NCBI GenBank assembly: GCA_028875345.1 | Contig: JAPPEG010000068.1 | Location: 1 to 64,000 of the forward strand | Direction: 5' to 3' | DNA length: 64,000 bases | From: Gemmatimonadota bacterium | GTDB taxonomy: Bacteria > Latescibacterota > UBA2968 > UBA8231 | Part shown: positions 9,110 to 17,604 of the stretch, one piece after another | Layout: each line of letters opens with the position of its first letter | Numbering within the stretch: position 1 is the first letter of the stretch | Made by a program: the position numbers and the translations under genes | Notes under the pieces: generated by a model | Seen by the model: only the letters and a program-made list of their open reading frames with translations | Told to the model about the DNA's origin: nothing | Database searches by the model: none

Positions 9110-10180
9110 CTAACCGTAGATCGCCTGAATCATGGCATTGATGTAGCCGAAGCAGTACGCATAGGACTGATAGTAGCCCATTGGATCGTCGTCGGTGCGC
9201 GGGACGTGGTCGGGATCAATGCCGTAACAGTAGCCTGTGTCCTTGAGGCCCTTTAATACCCGGTGGAAGTCCATATCACCTTCATCGGGCAGAGCCTCGC
9301 GGAAGCTGTAGAGTCCCCCGAGGAGGTTGCGATAGTGAACTAGGAAGATCGTATTGCGGCTGCCAAAGTATTCTATGATAGGGTAGATTTCACTGGCCGG
9401 ATCTTCGAGCCCTTCAGCGATGGAGCCGACGCAGAAGTTCCAGCCGTGATACGGACTGCGCTGAATCTCGATGAAACGCTTCATGCCCTCAAAGTCATTG
9501 AGGACTTTGTCAACGCCCTTATAACCGGGGGGTGTGGCAGGATCTTCCTGAGAATTGCCCATTCGAACATTGAATTCTTCTGCGACCGGAATCATGCGTT
9601 CGAGCAGATACTCAATTCGCTCCCAGTGCATGTCTGCGGTGACGCGCCCAGCCTCCGTCAGCTTGGCCTGTTCTTCTGCCGGAATCTTGTCGAGGCGGAA
9701 GGCCGTATGGACGTAGCCGCCGCGACCTTCTTCTTCTTCGGTGCGGTCGATGGGCAGGATGCAAGTGTTATAGCGCAGAGAATCGATGCCAGCGCGCGAA
9801 GCGGTGCGGATCATTTCGCATACGAGGTCGATTTCCCGGTCGCGCTCTGGGCTTTTGCCAAAATAGATGATGTTGGGAAATTGCTGATATATGGGTAACA
9901 AGCTCATATCCAGTGTCAGCCCGAAGGCCTCGTGGTGCTCTCTTTCTTGGATCAACTCGTCGAGATCCCAGCCGCGGTCGGGGTGGAAAGGAAAGTCGGC
10001 GGCCTTGTGGCGCACGCCACAGCGCTGCAAAAAGCGCAACTCGGCATCGGTTGACCCAAAACTCTGGGTGCGCACATACATGCGCCCGCCGTTCGCCGAT
10101 GTTTGCGATGCACCTCCGGCAGCAGAAGCCGCGGCCTCACCGGCTGCGAGGCCTTGTTCAAATGGATCGGATGTCTTCAT
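9110..10180 (-). CDS. Mannonate dehydratase-like (UxuA family) TIM-barrel enzyme
   Basis: A 356-aa xylose-isomerase-like barrel resembling D-mannonate dehydratase, which converts D-mannonate to 2-keto-3-deoxygluconate. Supporting segments are NFCVGSIAEG near residue 245, the YFGSRNTIFLVHYRN strand near 270 and GIDPDHVPRT near 325, matching the metal and substrate strands of UxuA. The N-terminal 35 residues are Ala/Gly rich. The track start at 10234 would add 18 residues; ATG 10180 has AAAGGA just upstream. The usual HPDDPP motif of UxuA appears altered here (NSQEDPATPP), so the true substrate may differ. It may act on uronate-derived sugar acids from the neighbouring degradation genes. Confidence 0.75.
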   Translation of the reverse strand: MKTSDPFEQGLAAGEAAASAAGGASQTSANGGRMYVRTQSFGSTDAELRFLQRCGVRHKAADFPFHPDRGWDLDELIQEREHHEAFGLTLDMSLLPIYQQFPNIIYFGKSPERDREIDLVCEMIRTASRAGIDSLRYNTCILPIDRTEEEEGRGGYVHTAFRLDKIPAEEQAKLTEAGRVTADMHWERIEYLLERMIPVAEEFNVRMGNSQEDPATPPGYKGVDKVLNDFEGMKRFIEIQRSPYHGWNFCVGSIAEGLEDPASEIYPIIEYFGSRNTIFLVHYRNLLGGLYSFREALPDEGDMDFHRVLKGLKDTGYCYGIDPDHVPRTDDDPMGYYQSYAYCFGYINAMIQAIYG

Positions 10181-10240
10181 GGTTGATTCCTTTCGTTGGT
10201 ATGGGGTCGATGTGGCAAGACAGACGACGTACACTATTTT

Positions 10241-11179
10241 CTAAAGGGCATGAATTGGAAAAAAACGGCTTAATGTATTATCTAAGCCTGTTTCTACGTT
10301 AGTTTCGTACATAACACATATGTGATCTTTTTTGCTTGCACTAATATCTCCTAGCACAACTAACTCGCATGATGGGTCACATCTCACTATTTCTACCGCT
10401 TTTTCGATTTTTTTTAGGAGGTTAGAGTCATTTCCTGAATGTCCACAAGCTGAGATAGCAAATTCTTCCACTGGTGCTCTGTGTTTCTTGGGTTCTCCAT
10501 CGATGTTTTTATCGCGTTCCAATGGAGACGATTTTAGATCATACGAATGCTCTGGATAACTGACTGTAAAGTATTCGTGTAGACGACCCTTTAATGCGTG
10601 CCGTATTTGATTGATACTTTCTTCAGTGCAACGACAACCAAAAAAGATACCTGTAACTGCAACTTCAGCGTAGTTATTTTTTCCAGACCTAGTAGTGACA
10701 ATCCGCAGTTCGTTCTCATATTCCCATCGTTTAGACTTGTACCCTACAAGTTTTCGTAAGAGTTCCTTATGCCCATTTCCACTTAAGAGCTCAGAAAAAT
10801 CGAGAACTGGGGGAGTCTTCGAATAAATGACATCAACTATATCCCAATTCGTACGTGCCTCAAAAATTAGTCGTTCAAGATCATACTCAATACAGAAACC
10901 TTCGTGACTTTCTCCATAGTGTGACCACATTAGTTCATCATATGGAGTGTGGCTTAATGAGTAGATGCCTACTGTTTTCCTCATTTCTACGGTTTCATTA
11001 AATAGCTCATGAACTTCCTCTCCTATAGCCTCGGTGAGGGAAGCTGCCAATTGGCTATTTAGAACAGTCTCTACTGGATCATTAAGCTGTTCTGCTGTCG
11101 GAGCGAAAAATTGATTCGAGACGAGTGTATTGAGGTCTCGGTCGAGAGTTGATATGCCTCGATATTTATAAACTTTCAT
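10241..11179 (-). CDS. DUF2971 domain protein, probably acquired
   Basis: A 312-aa protein beginning KVYKYRGISTLDRDLNTL, with SNQFFAPTAEQLNDPVE near residue 26, SLSHTPYDELMWSHYGESHEGFCIEYD near 73 to 100, and YKSKRWEYENELRIV near 148. These are the hallmarks of DUF2971, a family of unknown function often seen in accessory regions and beside phage-defence genes. The gene is visibly more AT-rich than all neighbours, with many TTT, AAT and ATA codons, which points to recent transfer. The last about 80 residues are less conserved. No partner defence gene is present. The function is not established. Confidence 0.8.
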   Translation of the reverse strand: MKVYKYRGISTLDRDLNTLVSNQFFAPTAEQLNDPVETVLNSQLAASLTEAIGEEVHELFNETVEMRKTVGIYSLSHTPYDELMWSHYGESHEGFCIEYDLERLIFEARTNWDIVDVIYSKTPPVLDFSELLSGNGHKELLRKLVGYKSKRWEYENELRIVTTRSGKNNYAEVAVTGIFFGCRCTEESINQIRHALKGRLHEYFTVSYPEHSYDLKSSPLERDKNIDGEPKKHRAPVEEFAISACGHSGNDSNLLKKIEKAVEIVRCDPSCELVVLGDISASKKDHICVMYETNVETGLDNTLSRFFPIHAL

Positions 11180-11250
11180 TGATGCTTATTATCGCTTTTG
11201 CGAGAAGCAGCTACATAAATTGAATGAACCACCAGCTCTTTACTCATTCC

Positions 11251-11338
11251 GTTTAACATTCACGGTTTGCGAACCCGCGAAGCGGTTGCCGAAGGCCGAG
11301 ACGCGATCAGCTCCGCAGAGCAAAACGCGCTGTTAGCA
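11251..11338 (-). repeat. attC-like imperfect palindrome between two accessory genes
   Basis: Read on the minus strand this 88-bp segment runs from TGCTAAC to GTTAAAC, with end arms that pair imperfectly (TAACA..GCG..TTTTGC against the complement of GCAAACCG..TGTTA) and a GC-rich core containing nested short palindromes. The GTTAAAC end matches the GTTRRRY integron core site and the size fits attC sites, but the other core box (TGCTAAC) deviates from RYYYAAC. It lies directly after the Nudix gene in its direction of transcription, as in a gene cassette. Only weakly supported. Confidence 0.3.
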
Positions 11339-11352
11339 GAAGTTGAACTTTG

Positions 11353-11919
11353 TCAATCACTTTTCCTCACTTCTCGCACTTCAATTCTCCCGTCTTCAGG
11401 TCCAGGTTGACCCCAGTGTTTCAAGTAGAATTCCTCCTTGCTCAATCCGGACTTGGCGAGAAAATCATACACCTCATCACGGGTCCAATCCGGATCGAAA
11501 GGCCAAACCATGTCCTGCAAGCGGGCAACGCTCCCACCGACACCGTCGAAGACATCGAGAATACGCCGTTTGTGCCACCAAGCTAACGGCTCAGGGAGTT
11601 GCTCGGGGTCAAAGAACCCCAGGTCCAATACCTCGTTTTCTTGAGGATTCAACTCACCAGTTGTGGGGGTGGCGGCAAACAGGACAACATTGTCTCCGCC
11701 GTGGTGCCAACGTGGGGCTGAATAGATACCGACCAAACGGTCTAGCGTTGTTTGTAAGCCCGTTTCTTCCTGGACCTCTCGGACAGCAGCCTGGGAGACG
11801 GTCTCTCCAGGATCCACGTGGCCGCCAGGAAGGCACCAAACCTCAATGTCCCTGCGTTTGATGAGTAAGATCTCTCCAGAACGAATAACAGCCGAACTGG
11901 CTGAAAGATTTGGCATCAA
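11353..11919 (-). CDS. Nudix hydrolase
   Basis: Hydrolyses a nucleoside diphosphate linked to another moiety. The Nudix box is intact at residues 33-55: [20 protein letters not shown] followed by ETGL, fitting Gx5Ex7REUxEExGU. After the Nudix fold, at about residue 130, an extra C-terminal segment of about 55 residues ([20 protein letters not shown]) may specify substrate or partner. Tandem ATGs at 11919 and 11916 leave the start uncertain by one residue. The gene stands with an AT-rich DUF2971 gene and an attC-like palindrome, so it may be accessory. The 229 bp between it and the solute-binding gene show no convincing ORF. Confidence 0.9.
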   Translation of the reverse strand: MMPNLSASSAVIRSGEILLIKRRDIEVWCLPGGHVDPGETVSQAAVREVQEETGLQTTLDRLVGIYSAPRWHHGGDNVVLFAATPTTGELNPQENEVLDLGFFDPEQLPEPLAWWHKRRILDVFDGVGGSVARLQDMVWPFDPDWTRDEVYDFLAKSGLSKEEFYLKHWGQPGPEDGRIEVREVRKSD

Positions 11920-12148
11920 CCCCCGATTTCAATTTATGCTAACTGCTTGTACCCAAACAATTGGTTCGGGTCATGGTCGCCAAGTGTCATTTATTTGACT
12001 CGAAGGTAGGTATTTGTGTGGACAGTCGCAATCATACCGCGAGGGTGGGGTGTTTTACGTAACCCTTTGCAATAACTTGGGATAGCACAGTTCTTCTGAG
12101 GTCTGACGCGTCTAGCATGTATCCTTGCGGCATTTGAACATCCAACCC

Positions 12149-13915
12149 CTATCGTGTGGGCTCCAAATTGAGTAAAACGAGCAGCCAAGTGCGGTGCCAG
12201 TAGGCGCTGTTGACGTAGGGGTTTTCGGCCGTGGGCCAGTTTTTCCAATAGGTCTCGTTGTGGGGGATCCGGTGATACCACTGGATTAGCGGGATCGAAG
12301 GCAGCTCGCGGAACCAGATATCCATCGCCTGGCGGAAGAGCTCGACTAACTCGGGGTCGTCCGGCGCAACCTCGGCCATGCGATCGACGATGGCGTCGAA
12401 TTCCTCATTTTTCCAACGCCAGAAGTACTCGGCCGCCGTTCCCGTCGGCTGCACGAAGCGACTGTGGTAGAGGCGCAAGGTGAAATAAGGATCTCGCACC
12501 GAAGCTGCGTGTCCTATCACAAAGGTTCGGGCTGTGCCTTGGGTCATGCGGGTATAGGCGTCGTTGGTGGCGCGGAAGCTGGCGTCAAAACCGGCTTGGC
12601 GCAATTGTTCGATCAGCACCGGCGTGAAGTCTTGGAAGAGGTTGGGGAAAACATCGACCACGATCTTGAAGCGCGTCCCGTCCCTGCTCCAGAACCCGTC
12701 TTCGTCCTTGTGCCATCCCTTGCGTTCCATGATCTCTGCCGTGCGGGCCGGGTCGTAGGTATTTAGCTGGTATTGCGCGAGGAGATCTTGGATCTGGTCG
12801 ATATAGCGCATGAGCGGGGGAAATTCGGGATAGGGATAGAGCGTGAACGTGCCCGCTCCCTGCCAACCGACGTCCACTACTTGGGCGCGATTGATCGCGT
12901 AGTTGATGGCCCAGCGGATTTCCGGGTCGCTGAAGGGCTCTTCGAGATTGTTGAAACCGAGGGACAGCGGCCACCAATCCAGATAGCCGTAGGGTGATTC
13001 CCTGCCCGTCCAGGTGGAGATATTGGGGTTTTGCTCGAGAACGGTCTTGATATTGACGGGGCGCAAGTCGATGCTCGAATCGATCTCATTGGCCAAGAGC
13101 TGCTGGGACCACTTGGCTTCATTGCCGAAGGGCAGGTAGATGATGCGCTCCACTTTGGGTAGTTGCTGGAACCCCAATCCGACCGCCCACCAGTCAGGCC
13201 GCAGATCCCAAACGCGCTGTTCGGGAGCGGTAATCACTAGGCGGTAAGGTCCACTGACCACCGGCCAGCCTTTGGCTAAGTCGAGATTCTTAAAGGTCTT
13301 GGCGTCTTGGTCTTTCCAGATGTGCTCGGGGACGATGCGGACCCCATTGCCGAAACAATCGGTGAAGTACGAAAACAGAAATCTTGGATTGGATGCCTTC
13401 AGTGTGATGCGCGCCGTCAACTCGTCCACGGCCACCGCCTCGGCGACCCAGGTTTCCATGTCGGTAGAAAGCAGCAGTTCCGGCGCATGGGCCTTGAGCA
13501 TATTGATGGTGAAGACCAAGTCGCGCGCCGTCCACGGCATGCCGTCGCTCCACTGGACTCCGTCGCGGATTTTGATGGTGACTTCGGTGTAATCCTCGTT
13601 GTATTGGTGGCTCTCCGCGATCCAGGGAATGAGATTGTTTTCTTCGCTGTAGGCATTGTAGTAATAGAGCGGCTCGAAGAGAAAATTGGATCCTGTCGAA
13701 GACACCATGCCGGGGATAAAGGGGTTGAAGGCGTCGTAGTCCAGCATCTGGGTCAACCCGAGGATCAGCGTCCGGTCGCGAGGAACTTGCCGCACACTAG
13801 GCTCTTGTCCCGCTTGGTCTTCGGCGCCACCGCACGCCAAGAGCAGAGCGCAACAAAGCCAAGAGTACCAAATCCGCGTTTGGTTTCCGTATTGCATGTG
13901 TAATTTATTCGGCAT
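12149..13915 (-). CDS. ABC transporter solute-binding lipoprotein, family 5 (peptide/opine type)
   Basis: A 588-aa SBP_bac_5 protein, the extracytoplasmic receptor of an oligopeptide-, nickel- or opine-type importer. The N-terminus has a signal peptide ending CCALLLACGG, a lipobox. The family pattern is clear: TLILGLTQMLDYDAFNPF, ESHQYNEDYTEVTIKIRDGVQWSDG near residue 100, ARDLVFTINML near 130 and the later PEIRWAINYAINRAQVV near 340. It starts one base after the stop of the PhyH gene, so the two are probably one operon. No permease or ATPase genes for this importer are in the window, so the receptor is an orphan here. Ligand unknown. Confidence 0.9.
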   Translation of the reverse strand: MPNKLHMQYGNQTRIWYSWLCCALLLACGGAEDQAGQEPSVRQVPRDRTLILGLTQMLDYDAFNPFIPGMVSSTGSNFLFEPLYYYNAYSEENNLIPWIAESHQYNEDYTEVTIKIRDGVQWSDGMPWTARDLVFTINMLKAHAPELLLSTDMETWVAEAVAVDELTARITLKASNPRFLFSYFTDCFGNGVRIVPEHIWKDQDAKTFKNLDLAKGWPVVSGPYRLVITAPEQRVWDLRPDWWAVGLGFQQLPKVERIIYLPFGNEAKWSQQLLANEIDSSIDLRPVNIKTVLEQNPNISTWTGRESPYGYLDWWPLSLGFNNLEEPFSDPEIRWAINYAINRAQVVDVGWQGAGTFTLYPYPEFPPLMRYIDQIQDLLAQYQLNTYDPARTAEIMERKGWHKDEDGFWSRDGTRFKIVVDVFPNLFQDFTPVLIEQLRQAGFDASFRATNDAYTRMTQGTARTFVIGHAASVRDPYFTLRLYHSRFVQPTGTAAEYFWRWKNEEFDAIVDRMAEVAPDDPELVELFRQAMDIWFRELPSIPLIQWYHRIPHNETYWKNWPTAENPYVNSAYWHRTWLLVLLNLEPTR

Positions 13916-13916
13916 T

Positions 13917-14753
13917 TTAAATGGTCTCCGCAGGTACGGCTAAGTCGCGCAGTTTGCGTTGCCAGCCGTATTTATCCCCGCCGGTGAGCAAGGCGGCCCG
14001 TTCTGCGGGTAAGCCGGCGACGAATTCGGGATCGGGGTCGTAGCCGTTCCACGCTTGGAACATCGTCGGGGTGTAGCCGCCGAGAATTAAGACGCGGTCT
14101 TGTTGCGAGCGGATGATGCCGGAAGAGTGCATCAGCGATTCGTAAAAGAGCAGCGTCGATCCCGCCGGTGCTTCGACTTGGTGGACGAGCGCGGGGTCGG
14201 CTAAGGCCGCGTCGATGATCGCTTGGCGATCCACTTCTTGGGGAATTTTGTGCGTTCCGGGGATGACGGTGGTGCCGCCGTCATCGGGGCCGAGATCGGT
14301 GAGATTGGTGAGGGCCTTGACGAAGGAGAAGTGATAGAGGCCGTTGCCGGTGTGAGAATAGGCGGGGTTGATGCCCCGATGGAAGCCGTACTTTTGCTCT
14401 CCACTTGGACGCCGGATATGGGCGTCTGACTGCTCTAGTCGGACGGTGCCGCCGACTATTTCCTCGGCCATTCCCAGAATTCTAGGATGCGTCAGATATT
14501 CGTAGAAACACGGGGACAGATGGGGGAGATTGTCGATGCGGAAAAACTCTCGCGTCGAACTGGACAAATGGCAGTTTGCTCCGGGGAGTTGGCCCGTGCG
14601 CTGGAAGTCGGCTTCAATCTGGTAGATAACTTCTAGGAGCGCGGCGATTTCGGCCTCGGTCAGGAGCTTTTCGAGGATGACGTAGCCATAGATTTCGAGG
14701 TGCAGGCGTTGGGATGGGGTCAACGCGGGAAAGGGCGTATTATCTGTGGGCAT
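13917..14753 (-). CDS. Phytanoyl-CoA dioxygenase (PhyH) family protein with H-x-G instead of H-x-D
   Basis: A 278-aa Fe(II)/2-oxoglutarate oxygenase-type protein. The pattern LHLEIYGYVILEKLLTEAEIAALLEVI opens the fold, DDGGTTVIPGTHK near residue 168 is the PhyH signature, and LMHSSGIIRSQQDR near 210 supplies the distal His and 2-oxoglutarate-binding region. At the proximal iron site the sequence is GFHRGINPA, so the usual Asp of HxD is Gly. That arrangement is known both from Fe/2OG halogenases and from a marine PhyH subgroup with HxG. Start ATG 14753 has GAGGAA upstream. It is divergent from a second PhyH gene and is followed by a solute-binding lipoprotein. Substrate unknown. Confidence 0.85.
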   Translation of the reverse strand: MPTDNTPFPALTPSQRLHLEIYGYVILEKLLTEAEIAALLEVIYQIEADFQRTGQLPGANCHLSSSTREFFRIDNLPHLSPCFYEYLTHPRILGMAEEIVGGTVRLEQSDAHIRRPSGEQKYGFHRGINPAYSHTGNGLYHFSFVKALTNLTDLGPDDGGTTVIPGTHKIPQEVDRQAIIDAALADPALVHQVEAPAGSTLLFYESLMHSSGIIRSQQDRVLILGGYTPTMFQAWNGYDPDPEFVAGLPAERAALLTGGDKYGWQRKLRDLAVPAETI

Positions 14754-14860
14754 GGTGGATTCCTCGTTGGGAACGGAGCGGACGAGCCGGGAGAAAGGTA
14801 GGAAAATTTGACACAGGGGAGAACATTGCTCATTTCTAGGGAAACGGAGGGAAACAGCTA

Positions 14861-15631
14861 ATGCAATACAGCGACGAACACCACGCCCACTTTGAGGAGC
14901 ACGGGTACGTGCGGCTCGGCAAGGTACTCGACGACGCGGGATTGGCCGAACTACAGCAGCGGATTGACGCGATCATGCTCGGCGAGATCCCCTATCCGGA
15001 GATGGAGTTTCAGCTCGATGGGGAGGACGCCGACTACGCGAAGATGCCCACCGTCTCTGCCGGCCACAAGGGCACCACGCTCCAGTACCGCAAGATCATG
15101 GGCTTGGAGCAGGATCCCGTCTATCTCGCCTACATGCAGCATCCGCTTTTCCGCCAGATCACCCGGCGCTATATCGGCGAGGATGTGTCGATCTTCCGGG
15201 CGATGTTTATGAACAAGCCGGCGGAAAACGGCACGATACTGCCCTGGCACCAAGACGTGGGTGTGGGTTGGGGGGTGGGTTACAATCCGACGACCACGGT
15301 GTGGACCGCAATCGATCCGGCGATGGTGGCAAATGGCTGTATGCAGGTGGTGCCCGGTAGCCACAAGCACGGGGTGATCACCGAAGGGCACTTTCCTTCG
15401 GCAGAGCAGTTGGCCGAATACGCGCCGCCGGGCGCGGAAATCGACCTTGAGGCCGAGGCGGGCGAGGCGATTTTGCTCAACAATCTGCTGCTGCACCGCT
15501 CGGGGATCAATCCGACGGGTCAGTCGCGTCGCGCCTTTAGCATTGCCTATATGGACGGGGCCTCGCGTTCGGTGAGTACGGGCGAAGGATATCCGATGAT
15601 CTTTGGCGCAGAGGCGCTGATTCCGGCCTAG
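14861..15631 (+). CDS. Phytanoyl-CoA dioxygenase (PhyH) family oxygenase
   Basis: A 256-aa Fe(II)/2-oxoglutarate-dependent hydroxylase. The metal site is complete: LPWHQDVGVGWG near residue 127 gives HxD and NNLLLHRSGINPTGQSRRAF near 205 gives the distal His and the Arg that binds 2-oxoglutarate; NGCMQVVPGSHKHG near 160 is the family signature. The start ATG 14861 is preceded by GGAGG at 14846-14850. The 107-bp gap to the divergent PhyH gene must hold both promoters. Its 3' end overlaps the convergent enolase-superfamily gene by four bases. The substrate could be a secondary metabolite or lipid, not necessarily phytanoyl-CoA. Confidence 0.92.
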   Translation: MQYSDEHHAHFEEHGYVRLGKVLDDAGLAELQQRIDAIMLGEIPYPEMEFQLDGEDADYAKMPTVSAGHKGTTLQYRKIMGLEQDPVYLAYMQHPLFRQITRRYIGEDVSIFRAMFMNKPAENGTILPWHQDVGVGWGVGYNPTTTVWTAIDPAMVANGCMQVVPGSHKHGVITEGHFPSAEQLAEYAPPGAEIDLEAEAGEAILLNNLLLHRSGINPTGQSRRAFSIAYMDGASRSVSTGEGYPMIFGAEALIPA

Positions 15632-16683
15632 CCGGGCCAGTGCTGCGCGGAGACTACGTAGCGGGCGACGGCGTCCTCGTCTAGTTCCACGCCCAAACCC
15701 GGTCCGGTGGGCACGATGGCGTAGCCGTCTTGGACCAGCGGCTCTTTGAGCAGGCTGTGCTCGTGCGCGAAGTTGCCGCAGAGGTCGGAGCCAAAGGTGC
15801 AGTTGGGCGCGGCGGCTGAGGCGTGGAGGCGGAAGGCGTCGAAAATTCCCAGATCGACATTGGAGGCTTGCCACACGGGGATATCCGCGCTTGCGGCAAT
15901 GCGCGCCATGTCGAGAAAATCCCAGTCCGAGGGGGCGACGTTGAAGGCGTCCACCGCTTCGAGGTGCACGGCGTCGATGATCTGGCGGGGGTTTTGGAAA
16001 TGCGGGGCGACGAGGACGCTGGTCTCTTCCTTAAGGCGGCGATATTCGCTGAGATCGGTTTTGGGAAAGGGATCTTCGAAGACCACGTCGAGTCCGTCGA
16101 GGCGGCGGGCTAGGTCGAGGGCGTTTTCGAGATTGTAGAAGCGTTCGTTGGGGTCTAGGACTACCCGCAGGTGCGGCGCGACTTCGAGGGTGGCGCGGAC
16201 CCGGTCCTCCATGTTGGCATCTTCCCACTTGCACTTCATCTTGATGCCGTGGAAACCCAGCTCGGCGGCGCGTTGGGCCGCGCGGGCGGAATCCGTGGCG
16301 CTCATCCGACTGATCCAGTAGTCAACCAGCACCTTGTCCTGTAGTTTGCCGCCGAAAATGCGGCACAGGGGCCAGCCGATCGTTTTGCCGATTAGGTCGA
16401 GGAGGGCGATGTTCCAGCCACCGCCGCGCAAGGTCCGTGGTTCAAAGGTGTTGGGATCTTTGCCGATTAGGTCGGGCGGTTGTTCGGCGCGGTCGCCGTA
16501 GTAGGGGCCGCTCATGCCGAGGCCGGTCAGTCCTTGGTCGGTGTGGATCCTGAGGACATCTTGACGCCGCGCCGAGAGCGGCTCGGGATAGCCGGGCGCG
16601 GGCTCGTCGTACTCGGGTGGGGGGAGGATGCCCGGGAGGAAGGGTACGCAACAGACGGTGCGTTCGAGGCGGGTAATCTGCAC
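15628..16683 (-). CDS. Mandelate racemase/muconate lactonizing enzyme family protein
   Basis: A 351-aa enolase-superfamily enzyme, probably a sugar acid dehydratase or epimerase. The N-terminal capping domain is followed by the barrel with GIKMKCKWED near residue 172 (the KxK catalytic pair), VLDPNERF near 200 (first metal ligand) and VFEDPFPK near 226 (second metal ligand). The third ligand and a His near NFAHEHSL are less certain. It is the last gene of a five-gene minus-strand unit starting at selD and lies 7 bp after the thioredoxin-TPR gene. The convergent PhyH gene overlaps its last four bases. The specific sugar acid cannot be inferred. Confidence 0.88.
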   Translation of the reverse strand: MQITRLERTVCCVPFLPGILPPPEYDEPAPGYPEPLSARRQDVLRIHTDQGLTGLGMSGPYYGDRAEQPPDLIGKDPNTFEPRTLRGGGWNIALLDLIGKTIGWPLCRIFGGKLQDKVLVDYWISRMSATDSARAAQRAAELGFHGIKMKCKWEDANMEDRVRATLEVAPHLRVVLDPNERFYNLENALDLARRLDGLDVVFEDPFPKTDLSEYRRLKEETSVLVAPHFQNPRQIIDAVHLEAVDAFNVAPSDWDFLDMARIAASADIPVWQASNVDLGIFDAFRLHASAAAPNCTFGSDLCGNFAHEHSLLKEPLVQDGYAIVPTGPGLGVELDEDAVARYVVSAQHWPG

Positions 16684-16690
16684 GGCGCGC

Positions 16691-17566
16691 TCAGTACAGA
16701 GCTTGGTAGAGTTTGCGCTGGTAGTCGGCTACCAGCGGATTGTCGCGGCCGAGTAGGTGGAAGACAGCGACCATGGCGTCCTTGGCGGCTTGGTCGCCGT
16801 TCGATTTTTTCCCCACGATGTGTAGCCATTCCTGCAACGCGGTTTCGTAGTCGCCCTCGGAGGCTGCACAACAGGCGAGTAGGTAGTGGGCCTCGTGGTC
16901 GTCTGGCTGGCTGAGCACGCGCTGGGCGCAAGCGGCACGGCCCCCAGCCTGCTGGCACTGGTGGGCAAACTCGATCTGGGTGAGCAGTGCTTGAGCCTGT
17001 GGGTACTCGGGGGTATCCGTTTCGACGAGATTGACCAGCTCTTGCACGGTCTCGAAGCGGTCCTGCTGTAGGTGAATTTTCGCCAAGCCGAGGAGGGCGG
17101 GGCCGTCGGTGGGATTTTCTTCAAGCACCTGCTCGTACTGGAGGGCGGCCTCGTCGAGGTCGCCGGTAGCCGCTAAGTCGTCAGCTTGGTCGATCACTTG
17201 GGCTTCGGGGATGGGGGCATCGGCGACCAAAGGGCGGAGAATGGCTTCGATTTGCTCTCTGGGCAGCGCGCCGGTGAATTCCTGGGCTAGCTGGCCGTTC
17301 TTGACGATTTTGACCGCGGGGATGCCTTGGACCCGAAAGGCCATGGCGAGCCGTTGGTTTTCATCGACGTTGACCTTGGCTAGGGCCACGCCGGGGCCAA
17401 GCGCTGTGACGACGTCTTCGAGGATGGGGCCTAAGGTCTTGCAAGGGCCACACCAAGGGGCCCAAAAATCGACGACGATGACGCGCTCCTGTGAGCCTTG
17501 GAGGACTAGCTCTTCAAAGTTTTGCTCATCGACGTCGAATATCTGCGGTTGGGGTTGGATTTCCAT
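16691..17566 (-). CDS. Thioredoxin-TPR fusion protein (YbbN/CnoX-like)
   Basis: A 291-aa protein with an N-terminal thioredoxin domain (residues about 10-115) carrying an intact WCGPC redox site at Cys39-Cys42 and PAVKIVKNGQ as the cis-Pro region, followed by a TPR-like C-terminal domain (about 130-290). This layout matches YbbN/CnoX co-chaperones, which protect unfolded proteins; E. coli YbbN lacks the CGPC site, so this one may retain reductase activity. The track start at 17638 includes Pro-rich residues with no RBS; ATG 17566 follows GAAGGA. It lies in the selD operon, which makes a redox link to selenium metabolism tempting but unproven. Confidence 0.88.
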   Translation of the reverse strand: MEIQPQPQIFDVDEQNFEELVLQGSQERVIVVDFWAPWCGPCKTLGPILEDVVTALGPGVALAKVNVDENQRLAMAFRVQGIPAVKIVKNGQLAQEFTGALPREQIEAILRPLVADAPIPEAQVIDQADDLAATGDLDEAALQYEQVLEENPTDGPALLGLAKIHLQQDRFETVQELVNLVETDTPEYPQAQALLTQIEFAHQCQQAGGRAACAQRVLSQPDDHEAHYLLACCAASEGDYETALQEWLHIVGKKSNGDQAAKDAMVAVFHLLGRDNPLVADYQRKLYQALY

Positions 17567-17604
17567 GGCGTCCTTCTGGAGTGGAAAAGGGGTATATGTC
17601 GGCT

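Noticed and set aside
11991-12281. 96-aa minus-strand ORF between the Nudix and solute-binding genes
   Set aside because: It overlaps the C-terminal coding part of the solute-binding gene in another frame and has no RBS or family features.
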